Below, in pieces: positions 1-9,402 of a DNA stretch of 64,000 nucleotides (within the stretch, counting starts at the first letter, position 1; each line of letters starts with the position of its first letter). Where the stretch lies: the NCBI GenBank assembly GCA_944321365.1, contig CALULA010000006.1, forward strand, positions 62,001-126,000, read 5' to 3'. Origin of the DNA: an uncultured Paraprevotella sp. Lineage in GTDB: Bacteria; Bacteroidota; Bacteroidia; Bacteroidales; Bacteroidaceae. Under the pieces are notes generated by a model. That model searched no databases and was not told the DNA's origin. It was given only the letters and a program-made list of their open reading frames with translations. Made by a program: the position numbers and the translations under genes.

Positions 1-2
1 AA

Positions 3-2213
3 GCCTCGGTGAGTGCGGACTGGTGGTCTTACCTGCGCGACAAACAACAGCCCTTGTATAACGTGGTGGACAACGGGAATGTGCCGATGGTGCATTTCAT
101 CTGGCAACACATGTCGAGCCAAGGGATTACCAAAAGCGATTTTTCTTACCTCTTCAACGGAACGGAGTTCCAGGAGGACGATGTATATATAAATAATGTA
201 AGGGTGCGGGAAGGGAACGTCACCTGCCAGAATGGTTATATTCATATCATGGACGGAGTGCCTGCCCCGCTTCCCAATATGGCGGAATATCTGCGGACGA
301 ATGGGAGCACGAAACTGTTCAGCAAGCTTGTCGACCGTTTCTCCGCACCGTTTTCGGCTCCGTCGATGAGTGCGAGCTATGCCTATCTGCGTGACTATTA
401 TGCCGGGCAGAACCTTTATCCGGCACTGGCCGGAGGCGATTCCATCTACGAACGCCGCTATTTCTATTCCTCTGCCGACGGCAGTTCCCTGACGAGTTAC
501 CGTGGAAAGCAGGTGGATGCCTACCTGAAATATGACCCCAGTATGAACAACTACGCGGAAAGCGAGAATCTGCAGGGCGACATGGGGGCCATCTTCGCCC
601 CGACAGATGCCGCTCTGACGGATTACTGGAACAGTGACGACGGCCTATTCCTGCGCGAACGCTATCCGAGCGAGGAGCCGTTTGAAAATGTGCCGAACGA
701 CGTGCTGTCGGAGTTCCTGAACAACCACATGCAGTATTCTTTCCTCTCGTCACTGCCCAGCCGCTTCAATCTGGTGCTCGATGATGCGAAAGACCCTATC
801 GGCATGCAGCCTTCGGACATCGTGCTGGGCAAGACGGCGGTATGCGACAATGGTGCTGTCTATGTGATGAGCAAGGTCTATGCACCGGCATCGTTCCGCT
901 CCGTCATCGCGCCTACGCTGGTCAATGAGAACATGAAGATTATGTCGTGGGCCATCAACAGCCTGGAGTTCAAGCCCTACCTACTTTCCATGGTGAGCCA
1001 TTATGACTTCCTGATTCTGACGGACGACGCCCTGTCGCGTTACGTAGATCCGGTGTCGTACAGCACGAACAACCCACGGTGGTTCCGCTTCTATTTCGAT
1101 GAGGCTACCCAGACGGTGCAGGCTTACTCTTACAGTTACGACAAGACGGTGGGCGGACTGGAAGGCTGTGTGGAGAACGACCTGCAACTGCTGAACAGCA
1201 CTTACAATGCGGAGACAGACGCCTACGTGGTGAATCCGGTGGTGGAAAACCGTCTGGAAGAACTGCTGAACACCTGCATCATCCCGCGTGACATCAACGG
1301 CGGAAACTATGTGGGAAACGGCTCCGAATATTATCTGAACAAGGATGACGGCATCATGCGCATCGTGAAATCAGGCAATGACGTGAGTGTGGAGGACCAG
1401 TTCAGCGGCAATCTCGTGAAGGCAGAGGATGTGGTGGAAATGGACAACGGTGTGTACTATGTGTTGAATCAGATGGTGGAACCTACTTTCCGTTCCCTGA
1501 TGGAGGAATTGAACGCACATGAGGAGTACAGCGAGTTCCGTGAGCTGCTGCTGGGTAATCAAGAGTGGACGTCGAACGAAGAAAACCTGTATGCCCTGAT
1601 CCGGCAAAGCGGCAGCTATTTCAGCATGAACGAGGACAATACGACCGTGAGAAGCTTCAACTCATACCAGTACACGGTGTATGTTCCTGATAACGAAGCC
1701 ATGCAGAAAGCTTATGCATTAGGATTGCCGAGTTGGGACGATATCAACGACTTGGATAATGTTTATGCCGGAACCGACGTGGATGTGGACAGCATCAAGA
1801 CGGTATGGACGCAACGGCTGGTGAACTTCCTGAAGTATCATTTCCAGGACAACTCTATCTATATCGGCGGAGATCCCCGCAGCGGAAACTATGAGACGGC
1901 GGCTCTGGAGCTGGACGGCGTGCGCGAGGGTCTGAGCTATACCCTGCAGGTGAACTCGTCGTCTTCAGGTATTATCCTGAATGATAATTCCGACAAGACT
2001 TCGGAAATCAGGATTCTGCCAAATGATGACCAGTTCTATAACCGGAAGATCCGTGAATATTCTTTTTCTCCGGGTACCGATGAGACCAACTTGTCAGGTA
2101 CGGGAACCATCGCCACTTCTTCTTATGCCGTGGTACACCGCATCAGCGAGCCGCTGATTTACGATGATGAATGCTTCTGCATGGACCGCAGTAACGAAAG
2201 CACAGGTAACTGA
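3..2213 (+). CDS. Fasciclin (FAS1) domain protein, 5' end outside window
   Basis: The reading frame is open to the left edge, so the N-terminus and any signal peptide are missing; a GTG at position 9 is unlikely to be the true start. About 735 residues are visible. The sequence has several degenerate FAS1-like segments, with phrases such as 'AIFAPTDAAL' (about residue 197) and 'YTVYVPDNEAMQ' (about 555), which resemble the conserved first box of FAS1 domains. Two shorter FAS1 proteins follow in the same transcription unit beside SusC/SusD pairs. FAS1 domains are extracellular adhesion or binding modules; by position this is probably a surface lipoprotein that works with the SusCD transporter. 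The substrate cannot be inferred. Confidence 0.75.
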   Translation, partial: ASVSADWWSYLRDKQQPLYNVVDNGNVPMVHFIWQHMSSQGITKSDFSYLFNGTEFQEDDVYINNVRVREGNVTCQNGYIHIMDGVPAPLPNMAEYLRTNGSTKLFSKLVDRFSAPFSAPSMSASYAYLRDYYAGQNLYPALAGGDSIYERRYFYSSADGSSLTSYRGKQVDAYLKYDPSMNNYAESENLQGDMGAIFAPTDAALTDYWNSDDGLFLRERYPSEEPFENVPNDVLSEFLNNHMQYSFLSSLPSRFNLVLDDAKDPIGMQPSDIVLGKTAVCDNGAVYVMSKVYAPASFRSVIAPTLVNENMKIMSWAINSLEFKPYLLSMVSHYDFLILTDDALSRYVDPVSYSTNNPRWFRFYFDEATQTVQAYSYSYDKTVGGLEGCVENDLQLLNSTYNAETDAYVVNPVVENRLEELLNTCIIPRDINGGNYVGNGSEYYLNKDDGIMRIVKSGNDVSVEDQFSGNLVKAEDVVEMDNGVYYVLNQMVEPTFRSLMEELNAHEEYSEFRELLLGNQEWTSNEENLYALIRQSGSYFSMNEDNTTVRSFNSYQYTVYVPDNEAMQKAYALGLPSWDDINDLDNVYAGTDVDVDSIKTVWTQRLVNFLKYHFQDNSIYIGGDPRSGNYETAALELDGVREGLSYTLQVNSSSSGIILNDNSDKTSEIRILPNDDQFYNRKIREYSFSPGTDETNLSGTGTIATSSYAVVHRISEPLIYDDECFCMDRSNESTGN

Positions 2214-2258
2214 GATAACCTGAAGAACTGATTAAGACCATGAATTAAAACCATAAAC

Positions 2259-5200
2259 ATGAATAAGATAAGATATTTCATAGTGCTTGTATGCCTGCTC
2301 TGCCCGTTATTGGCCAAAGCGCAAGGGCACGTGGTCAGCGGAACCGTTTCGGACGACTTGGGACCGTTGATGGGTGTGTATGCTGTGGAGATAGACGGTT
2401 CCAACCGTATCATTGAAGCCACTGTGACGGATATGAACGGACATTTCTCTTTGAAAGTGAGAAATCCGCAGGACCGTCTGCGCTTTACCTATATGGGTTA
2501 CAAGACAGAGATTTTTGAAATCGGCAAGCGTGCGGTGTTCAATGTCACGATGGTGGAGAACAGCCGGGTGCTGAAAGAAGTTGTAGTCAAGGGACAACAG
2601 ACTAAGGTGGCCACCGGTGGTCTGGACATTCCGGAGCGTGAGCAGTCGTTTGCTCAGCAGACCATCAAGATGGAAGAGTTCGAGGGTTTGTCCATTACTT
2701 CCGCCGATGAGGCTCTGCAAGGGCGTATCGCCGGTCTGGACATCATCACCAACTCCGGAAACCTGGGGTCAGGTACGACGATGCGTCTGCGTGGTGTGTC
2801 TACCATCTTCGGCAATGCCGAGCCATTGATCGTCATGGACGGCAACATCTTCGAGACGAATGCCAATGAGGATATTGACTACAGCAGCATGACCGACGAG
2901 CGTTTCGCGGAACTGTTGAGCATCAATCCGGAGGATATTGAGAGCATCTCTGTGCTGAAAGACGCTGCGGCCACCGCTTTGTGGGGCTCTAAAGGATCAA
3001 ACGGTGTGATCAGTATCGTCACCAAACGCGGTAAGCGTGGAAAACCGCAGTTCACTTACTCTCTGAAACTGAAAGGAACTTATCAGCCGGAAGGCTATAA
3101 GCTGTTGAACGGTGACCAGTACACGATGATGATGAAAGAGGAACTGTTCAACACGAACCAGAATCCGGAAAGTCTGCCTGAGCTGAATTACGACCGTACT
3201 TATGCTGAGTATGAGCAGTTCAACAACAACACGGACTGGCGTGATGCCGTGAAGCAGTTCGGTCTGTTCCAGACTCATTATGTTTCTCTGTCCGGAGGTG
3301 GTGAGAAGGCGAACTACCGAATTTCGGCCGGTTACGACCACCAGATCGGTTCTATTATCGGACAGCAACTGGACCGTTTCACAACACGTATGGCATTGGA
3401 CTACTTCGTCAGTGACCGTATCCGCATCTCCAGCAACTTCTCACTGACTTATACCGACAACCAGCAGAACAGCGACGACCTGTTGAGTGTCGCATACCGG
3501 AAGATGCCTAACGTGGCCATCTATGATGAGGATGCTTACGGCAACAGCCTGGGTACGTATTACCGCATTCCCCGCTTCCGCGCAAGCTATAGTGGCGATC
3601 AGGATGAATTGGGCGGGCAGCGCGATCTGGTCAATCCGGTGGCATCGGCCTATCTGGCACAGAAAGAGGACCGCACCTACAATATCGTCCCGCAGTTCGA
3701 TATTCAGTACCGTCTGCTGGGCATTGACCAGAGCTCGCATCAGTTGAACTACAACGGAACGGTTTATCTGAGTATCTACAATAAATATGCCGATACGTAT
3801 TATCCTTGGGAGTTGCGTTCCAGAGACTGGACGCAGGAGGTGACCGATGTGAACACAGCCTCGTCGGCTTTTGACAAGAGCTTTGCCTTTACGACCCGGC
3901 ATCAATTGACGTTCATTCCTCATATCCTGAACGAAGACCATTCCGTGAGTCTGTTCTTCAAGGGCGAGATGACGTCCGGAACGTCCAGCGGGCAGTCGGT
4001 GTCATCTTATTCCATTCCGAGCGGTACCATTACATCGGCAGCTTCAGGAGGACATCTCAATTCTACGACGACTTCTGCCGGACACTGGCGGAACGCCAAC
4101 TGGGTATTCCAAGGACATTATGCCTACAAGGGCCGTTATATGCTGGATGCCGCTGTCCGTGGTGACGGCAGCACGAAGTTCGGACCCAATTACCGTTGGG
4201 GTATTTTCTATTCCGCTTCCGGACGCTGGAACATCTCAGACGAGAAATGGATGGACTTCTCCAAAAAATGGCTGAGCATGTTTGCCATGCGTTTCAGTTA
4301 TGGAGCAACAGGACGTGAGCCGAACAGCAGCGACACGTATTACAGCGTATACAATGCGGGCGGAGCATACATAGGCGACATCAGCATGCGGCCGGGCAAC
4401 GTGCAGCTGACAGACTTGCGTTGGGAGAAGAACACCCAGTGGAACCTGGGCTGGAATATCGGTTTGTTCAATGATTTGGTTACGGCAGATATCAACCTGT
4501 ACCGCAATATGGCTACCGACATTCTGATGAAGAATACGAGTATTCCGACTTCAACGGGCTTTTCTTCATTGGCATGGGAGAACGGCGGTGACATGCTGAA
4601 CCAAGGTTATGAGATCAATTTCCAGTTGAACAGAGTGAAGCTGGTAGGCGATTTGTCCGCTACGTTTAACTTTACGTTCGCCAACAACCGCAATACGATT
4701 ACGAAGATGGACCCGATCCGTCTGGCGTCTATCAACGGCACGGGCATCAACATTCCGGATAACGGCGAATACATGACCCGCGTGCAGATAGACAATCCGT
4801 TCGGTGCCATCTACGGCTTGCGCTACAAGGGCGTGTATGCCTACAGTTACGACAATTACGAGAAGGCTACGGCTGCAGGGGCGACTTGTCCGGTGGCGCG
4901 CGATGCGGGCGGCAATGTGATTTACGGTGCGAAGGGAGAGCCGCTGCAGATGTATTATGACTACAATGGCGCGCGTTATGCTTTCCAGGGCGGTGATGCC
5001 ATTTATGAGGATATCAACCACGACGGGTCCATCGACCAGTATGACATCGTCTATCTGGGCAGCTCACTGCCCAAGCTGACGGGTGGTTTCGGATTCCGGC
5101 TCCACTACAAGGGATGGAGCTTGAACGCACAGTTCAACTACCGTTACGGCAACAAGATTATCAACAAGGCCCGTATGAATGCAGAGAACATGTACGGCTC

Positions 5201-5570
5201 AAACAACCAGAGCACGGCTGTGAATTACCGCTGGCGTAAGGAAGGCGACGGTGCGGACGGTGCCATGGTGCTGCCCCGTGCCCTGTATAATATGGGCTAT
5301 AACTGGCTGGGTAGCGACCGCTTTGTGGAAGACGGCTCTTTCCTGCGGTTGAACTATCTGCAGATATCCTATAATATGGATGCGCGGTGGATAAAGCGTA
5401 TCGGCCTGTCGCGCCTGAGCTTCTATGTGAGCGGCGAGAACCTGTTCTGTCTGACGAAGTATTCCGGTGTGGACCCTGAGGTGAGCTATGGTGGTTATGG
5501 CGTGACGGCGGACGAGGCCATCACACCGAGAGCCAAGTCGTACACGTTCGGTCTGACGGCTACATTCTAA
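2259..5570 (+). CDS. SusC/RagA-family TonB-linked outer membrane transporter
   Basis: This protein of 1103 residues has the usual SusC order: a signal peptide (residues 1-22, ending near 'LLAKAQG'), a carboxypeptidase-regulatory-like beta-sandwich (about 25-95), a linker with the 'EVVVKG' phrase, the TonB plug (about 120-250, including 'LIVMDG' and 'DIESISVLKDAAATALWGSKG') and a beta-barrel ending in an aromatic residue ('TATF'). SusC proteins import oligosaccharides or peptides across the outer membrane using TonB energy, with SusD as the lid. The cognate SusD starts 20 bp downstream. The barrel begins and ends normally, so the gene looks intact. The transported substrate is unknown; no degradative enzyme sits in this cluster to suggest one. 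Confidence 0.95.
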   Translation: MNKIRYFIVLVCLLCPLLAKAQGHVVSGTVSDDLGPLMGVYAVEIDGSNRIIEATVTDMNGHFSLKVRNPQDRLRFTYMGYKTEIFEIGKRAVFNVTMVENSRVLKEVVVKGQQTKVATGGLDIPEREQSFAQQTIKMEEFEGLSITSADEALQGRIAGLDIITNSGNLGSGTTMRLRGVSTIFGNAEPLIVMDGNIFETNANEDIDYSSMTDERFAELLSINPEDIESISVLKDAAATALWGSKGSNGVISIVTKRGKRGKPQFTYSLKLKGTYQPEGYKLLNGDQYTMMMKEELFNTNQNPESLPELNYDRTYAEYEQFNNNTDWRDAVKQFGLFQTHYVSLSGGGEKANYRISAGYDHQIGSIIGQQLDRFTTRMALDYFVSDRIRISSNFSLTYTDNQQNSDDLLSVAYRKMPNVAIYDEDAYGNSLGTYYRIPRFRASYSGDQDELGGQRDLVNPVASAYLAQKEDRTYNIVPQFDIQYRLLGIDQSSHQLNYNGTVYLSIYNKYADTYYPWELRSRDWTQEVTDVNTASSAFDKSFAFTTRHQLTFIPHILNEDHSVSLFFKGEMTSGTSSGQSVSSYSIPSGTITSAASGGHLNSTTTSAGHWRNANWVFQGHYAYKGRYMLDAAVRGDGSTKFGPNYRWGIFYSASGRWNISDEKWMDFSKKWLSMFAMRFSYGATGREPNSSDTYYSVYNAGGAYIGDISMRPGNVQLTDLRWEKNTQWNLGWNIGLFNDLVTADINLYRNMATDILMKNTSIPTSTGFSSLAWENGGDMLNQGYEINFQLNRVKLVGDLSATFNFTFANNRNTITKMDPIRLASINGTGINIPDNGEYMTRVQIDNPFGAIYGLRYKGVYAYSYDNYEKATAAGATCPVARDAGGNVIYGAKGEPLQMYYDYNGARYAFQGGDAIYEDINHDGSIDQYDIVYLGSSLPKLTGGFGFRLHYKGWSLNAQFNYRYGNKIINKARMNAENMYGSNNQSTAVNYRWRKEGDGADGAMVLPRALYNMGYNWLGSDRFVEDGSFLRLNYLQISYNMDARWIKRIGLSRLSFYVSGENLFCLTKYSGVDPEVSYGGYGVTADEAITPRAKSYTFGLTATF

Positions 5571-5590
5571 CCATTAAAAAGAAGAGCGAT

Positions 5591-7246
5591 ATGAAAAAGA
5601 CAATCATAAAAGGTGTGCTGGCCCTGACATTCGCGGGGGCCGCGCTGTCCTCTTGCGGCGATTTCCTGACCATCACTCCGCTCAACGGAGTGGTAGCCGA
5701 GAACTATTGGGAAAAGAAGAGCGAGGTGGAGAGCGTCATTACGTCCTGCTACTATGAGATGCAGAATGCAGACTTCATCCGGCGGGTGATTCTTTGGGGC
5801 GAGCTGCGGGGCGACAATGTGACGGACAACGCCGAGCTGCAGAAGGACAACGACCTGACATATTTCTATACCAACAACATCACGCCCAGCAATCCCTGGA
5901 CCTCGTGGGCTCCGTTCTATAATGTCATCAACCTGTGCAACACCGTCCTGCACTATGCGCCGCAGGCACAGGCGAAGGACGGCAACTACTCCATGGGAGA
6001 ACTGCAGACGCATCAGGCCGAGGCAAGGGCCATACGTGCGCTGTGTTATTTCTACCTCGTGCGTTCGTTCGAACGGCTGCCGCTGGTGACGCAGGCCACT
6101 ATCGGCGATGATGTGGACTTCAAGGTGGACGCCTCCGGCGAGGATGCCGTGCTCAATCTCATTGTCGAGGACCTGGAGTGGGCTGAGAAGCATATCTGGG
6201 ACCGCAAATATTTCGAGGAGCGTGCGGAGCAGAAGGGGCGGCTGAACAAGCAGTCCGTGCGTGCACTGTTGGCCGATGTGCATCTGTGGCGCGGCGACTA
6301 CGCGCAGTGTGCGGAATATTGCCGCCAGATCATGGACGAGAAGATGGCGGACTATAATGAGCTGCAGGAGCAGATAGCCGCCGGCGACTTCTCGGACTAC
6401 AGCTACGAGGGCGATTTGCGGCTTTATAATGGCTATCCGCTGCTGAACTCCTCCTACAATCCGACAATGTATTATGATTATCCTTACGAGATGATCTTTT
6501 ATACGGGCAATTCGTTCGAGAGCATCTTCGAGATGCAGTACAATCTGGAGTACCGGTCTAATGGCAATGAGGGCGTGACCTTTTTCTATGGTGCGCACGA
6601 CAATAATAACGGGCGGCTCGATGTGGCCACTTACATGACGACACGCACCAACGGGAGTCTGTTTGACAACATGGCGGACAAACGCCTGATGACGAACACC
6701 TCGTATGACGGAATGAACACCAGTTCTGCATACGTGGTGTACAAATTCCGCGGCATTCCGATGATTTCGAACGGTACGGTGACCCATGGATTGCGGTCCA
6801 CTGCCGAGAACTGGATTGTCTACCGCCTGACCGATGTGATGCTCATGCGTGCCGAGGCCCTGGCTTATATGGGCGGCGAGGAGAATTGCCGGGAGGCGTT
6901 CGACCTGGTGACGGCGGTCAATGCCAGAGCCTGCGGCGGAGCAAGCGAGCTGCAGTATGACGAGAGTCAGATCAAGACGCTCGTGCTCGACGAGCGTCAG
7001 CGCGAGCTGATGTTCGAGGGCAAGCGGTGGTACGACCTGGTGCGCATGGTGCGCCATTCGGATAATCCGACGCAGACCATGTCTGTCTTGCGCAACACTT
7101 ATCTGCTGCGTCGCTACAAGTCGAACGGCAACGACGCCGTGGCGCGTCTCGGCTCGCTGGACAATCTGTTCCTGCCGATTTATCAGAACGAGATCGATGT
7201 GAACCCGATGCTGGCGGACGACCAGAATCAGGCTTATGTATATTAA
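5591..7246 (+). CDS. RagB/SusD-family nutrient-binding lipoprotein
   Basis: This is a 551-residue protein with a lipoprotein signal peptide and a lipobox at 'LSSC' (cysteine about residue 21). It has the typical SusD start ('DFLTITPLNGVVAENYWEKKSEVES'-like region, quoted only as positions 24-48) and the conserved C-terminal phrase 'DERQRELMFEGKRWYDLVRM' (about 475-494). SusD proteins are surface lipoproteins that form the lid over the SusC barrel and bind the substrate. The gene follows its SusC by 20 bp and is followed at 30 bp by a FAS1 lipoprotein, consistent with one transcript. Confidence 0.95.
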   Translation: MKKTIIKGVLALTFAGAALSSCGDFLTITPLNGVVAENYWEKKSEVESVITSCYYEMQNADFIRRVILWGELRGDNVTDNAELQKDNDLTYFYTNNITPSNPWTSWAPFYNVINLCNTVLHYAPQAQAKDGNYSMGELQTHQAEARAIRALCYFYLVRSFERLPLVTQATIGDDVDFKVDASGEDAVLNLIVEDLEWAEKHIWDRKYFEERAEQKGRLNKQSVRALLADVHLWRGDYAQCAEYCRQIMDEKMADYNELQEQIAAGDFSDYSYEGDLRLYNGYPLLNSSYNPTMYYDYPYEMIFYTGNSFESIFEMQYNLEYRSNGNEGVTFFYGAHDNNNGRLDVATYMTTRTNGSLFDNMADKRLMTNTSYDGMNTSSAYVVYKFRGIPMISNGTVTHGLRSTAENWIVYRLTDVMLMRAEALAYMGGEENCREAFDLVTAVNARACGGASELQYDESQIKTLVLDERQRELMFEGKRWYDLVRMVRHSDNPTQTMSVLRNTYLLRRYKSNGNDAVARLGSLDNLFLPIYQNEIDVNPMLADDQNQAYVY

Positions 7247-7276
7247 TGTGTATTTTTTGAAATCAAGACAAGATAT

Positions 7277-9376
7277 ATGAAACGCAGAATCATGAATAAG
7301 GCTGCCTTATGGCGCAGGGCTGCGGCCCGCCTGCTGACGGGATGGAGCGTGGCATGTATGGCTATGGCTTCCGTGCTGCTCTCAGGATGTTATGACGACG
7401 GGGTCGAGGGCGACAGTTATTATGTGTTCGTCGGACAGACCATCGGCGACTTCCTTGACGCCGACAGCCGCTACAGCGATTTTTCCGCACTGCTGCAGCG
7501 GGCCGGTGTGAAAGGACTGATGTATGCCTATGGCGAGTACACCTGTCTGGCTCCTACCAACGAGGCCGTGGAGCAGTATATCAGTGAGAACTATCCTGAC
7601 TATACCCTGGAGACGCTTCCGGACTCGGTGGTGGAGGCCCTGGCCAAGAGTCATCTCATCGGAGAGGAATATCTTACGTCGGACCTCGCTACGGGCTATC
7701 TGGCTGAGCCGAACATGTACGACCGTCGTGTGCAGGTCAACATCGAGAAAGAGTATGACGCGTCGCTGAACGACAGCATGACCGTATATGTGTTCAACAA
7801 TTCATCGAGAATCATACAGGGGAACGATACGGTGAGCAACGGCGTGGTGCATACGATAGACCACGTGCTGGAGCAGTCCAGCTATCTGTTGCCCGATTTC
7901 ATGGCCAACCGCTGCGAGGCCGAGGGGTTCACGCTCTTCATGGAGGCCTTGCGGCGTACGGGCCTGACCGAGGCCATCCTGCCGGAGAAAGACGAGGACC
8001 CGGAGATGGAGGCGAAGCTGGCCCAGTATGCGGCCAACTATACGGGAAAGGGGCAGAAGGTGCCTTCGGCCAGAAGGTATGGCTTCACGGTCTTTGTGGA
8101 GAAGGACGAGGTCTATGCCAGGCTTTATGACCCCCGCAACATGGCCAAGCCGGTCTATACCGGCGACCTGGAGGCCGACCTGCAGTCGCTGGCCAACTAT
8201 GCGAAGGAAATCTATGACGAGGTGTATCCGGAGGATGCCGGACTGTATGACGATGATTATACGAACCCGCGCAATCCGCTGCACCGCTTCATGGCTTACC
8301 ATATCCTGCCCCGCAACGTAGGTTATTCCGACCTCGTGCTGGCTACGGCGGACTGGTCTGTGCCCGAAGGCGGTGACTATGTGGAATACTATGAGACCAT
8401 GGCCGGACCGCTGCTGCGCCTGCAGATGGTGTCGCTGCAGGGCAATAACATCTATCTGGACCGCTGCGAGCGCGACAACAACCGTATGGACGGCGTTCAG
8501 GTGCTGCGGTCGGGGAGTGCCTCCACGGTGAACGGCAACTATCAGTTCATCAATAACGTGCTGGCATACACCACCGGCGTGAAGAACATGTTCCTCACTG
8601 AGCGTATACGTATCGACACGGGAAGTCTGCTGGCCGAGCTGACCAACAACAATGTGCGCAACGATGCGGATGTGGAGATGCTGGGGTGGTATTTCCCCTC
8701 CGGCTACTTCGAGAGCGTGACTTACGACGACCAGTGTGAGTGCTACTACAACCGCTGGCCCATACCGCAATCGGAAGTGTCGGACGGATGGAGTCATGAG
8801 GACCTGATGGCCTATAAACTGGATAACATGAATTTCGGCGGGGAGTTCGACGTCACGTTCCGTCTGCCGGAAGTGCCGCCCGGACAGTATGAGATACGCA
8901 TCGGCTATGTGGCCAACGGCTTCATGGCCATCTCGCAGATCTACTTCGGTTACGACACGGAGCGGATGGAGCCTACGGGCATTCCTCTGGACCTGAGTCT
9001 GGGCGGCGGATTCCCCAAAGTCGGGATGATAGGCGATGCCGACCTCTTTGACGACCGGATCTATGACATATCCATGAACGTCAACGGACTGGTCACCATC
9101 ACGGAAAACGACAAGACCATGCGCAACCACGGCTACATGAAAGGCCCGGATGCCATGTATCGTGTGAATACCGACCGTGTGACCAAGGGACAGCATTGTA
9201 CGGACGACTGGTGGTATCTGCGTCATATCGTGACCACCCAGCAGCTGGACGGCAGACCGTTCTACCTGCGCTTCCGCAAGGTGGACGAGCGCACGGCCCG
9301 TATCCTGAATGTCGACTTCATCGAGATATGTCCGCGTAGCGTCTATAACGGCGCGGTGCTGGAAGACCGTAATTAA
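7277..9376 (+). CDS. Fasciclin-domain surface lipoprotein
   Basis: This 699-residue protein has a long N-terminal signal region with a lipobox 'LLSGC' (cysteine about residue 38). A FAS1 domain follows at about 50-200, shown by 'YTCLAPTNEAVEQY' (box 1) and 'NGVVHTIDHVL' (box 2). A second, more degenerate FAS1-like stretch and a beta-rich C-terminal region (about 490-690) follow. FAS1 modules mediate adhesion or ligand binding outside the cell. Placed between two SusC/SusD pairs, it is probably a surface-exposed accessory protein of the transporter, in the position that SusE/F-type proteins occupy in glycan systems. This role is inferred from context only. Confidence 0.85.
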   Translation: MKRRIMNKAALWRRAAARLLTGWSVACMAMASVLLSGCYDDGVEGDSYYVFVGQTIGDFLDADSRYSDFSALLQRAGVKGLMYAYGEYTCLAPTNEAVEQYISENYPDYTLETLPDSVVEALAKSHLIGEEYLTSDLATGYLAEPNMYDRRVQVNIEKEYDASLNDSMTVYVFNNSSRIIQGNDTVSNGVVHTIDHVLEQSSYLLPDFMANRCEAEGFTLFMEALRRTGLTEAILPEKDEDPEMEAKLAQYAANYTGKGQKVPSARRYGFTVFVEKDEVYARLYDPRNMAKPVYTGDLEADLQSLANYAKEIYDEVYPEDAGLYDDDYTNPRNPLHRFMAYHILPRNVGYSDLVLATADWSVPEGGDYVEYYETMAGPLLRLQMVSLQGNNIYLDRCERDNNRMDGVQVLRSGSASTVNGNYQFINNVLAYTTGVKNMFLTERIRIDTGSLLAELTNNNVRNDADVEMLGWYFPSGYFESVTYDDQCECYYNRWPIPQSEVSDGWSHEDLMAYKLDNMNFGGEFDVTFRLPEVPPGQYEIRIGYVANGFMAISQIYFGYDTERMEPTGIPLDLSLGGGFPKVGMIGDADLFDDRIYDISMNVNGLVTITENDKTMRNHGYMKGPDAMYRVNTDRVTKGQHCTDDWWYLRHIVTTQQLDGRPFYLRFRKVDERTARILNVDFIEICPRSVYNGAVLEDRN

Positions 9377-9402
9377 TCGTAAACTGAATAATTTAGCACA
9401 CA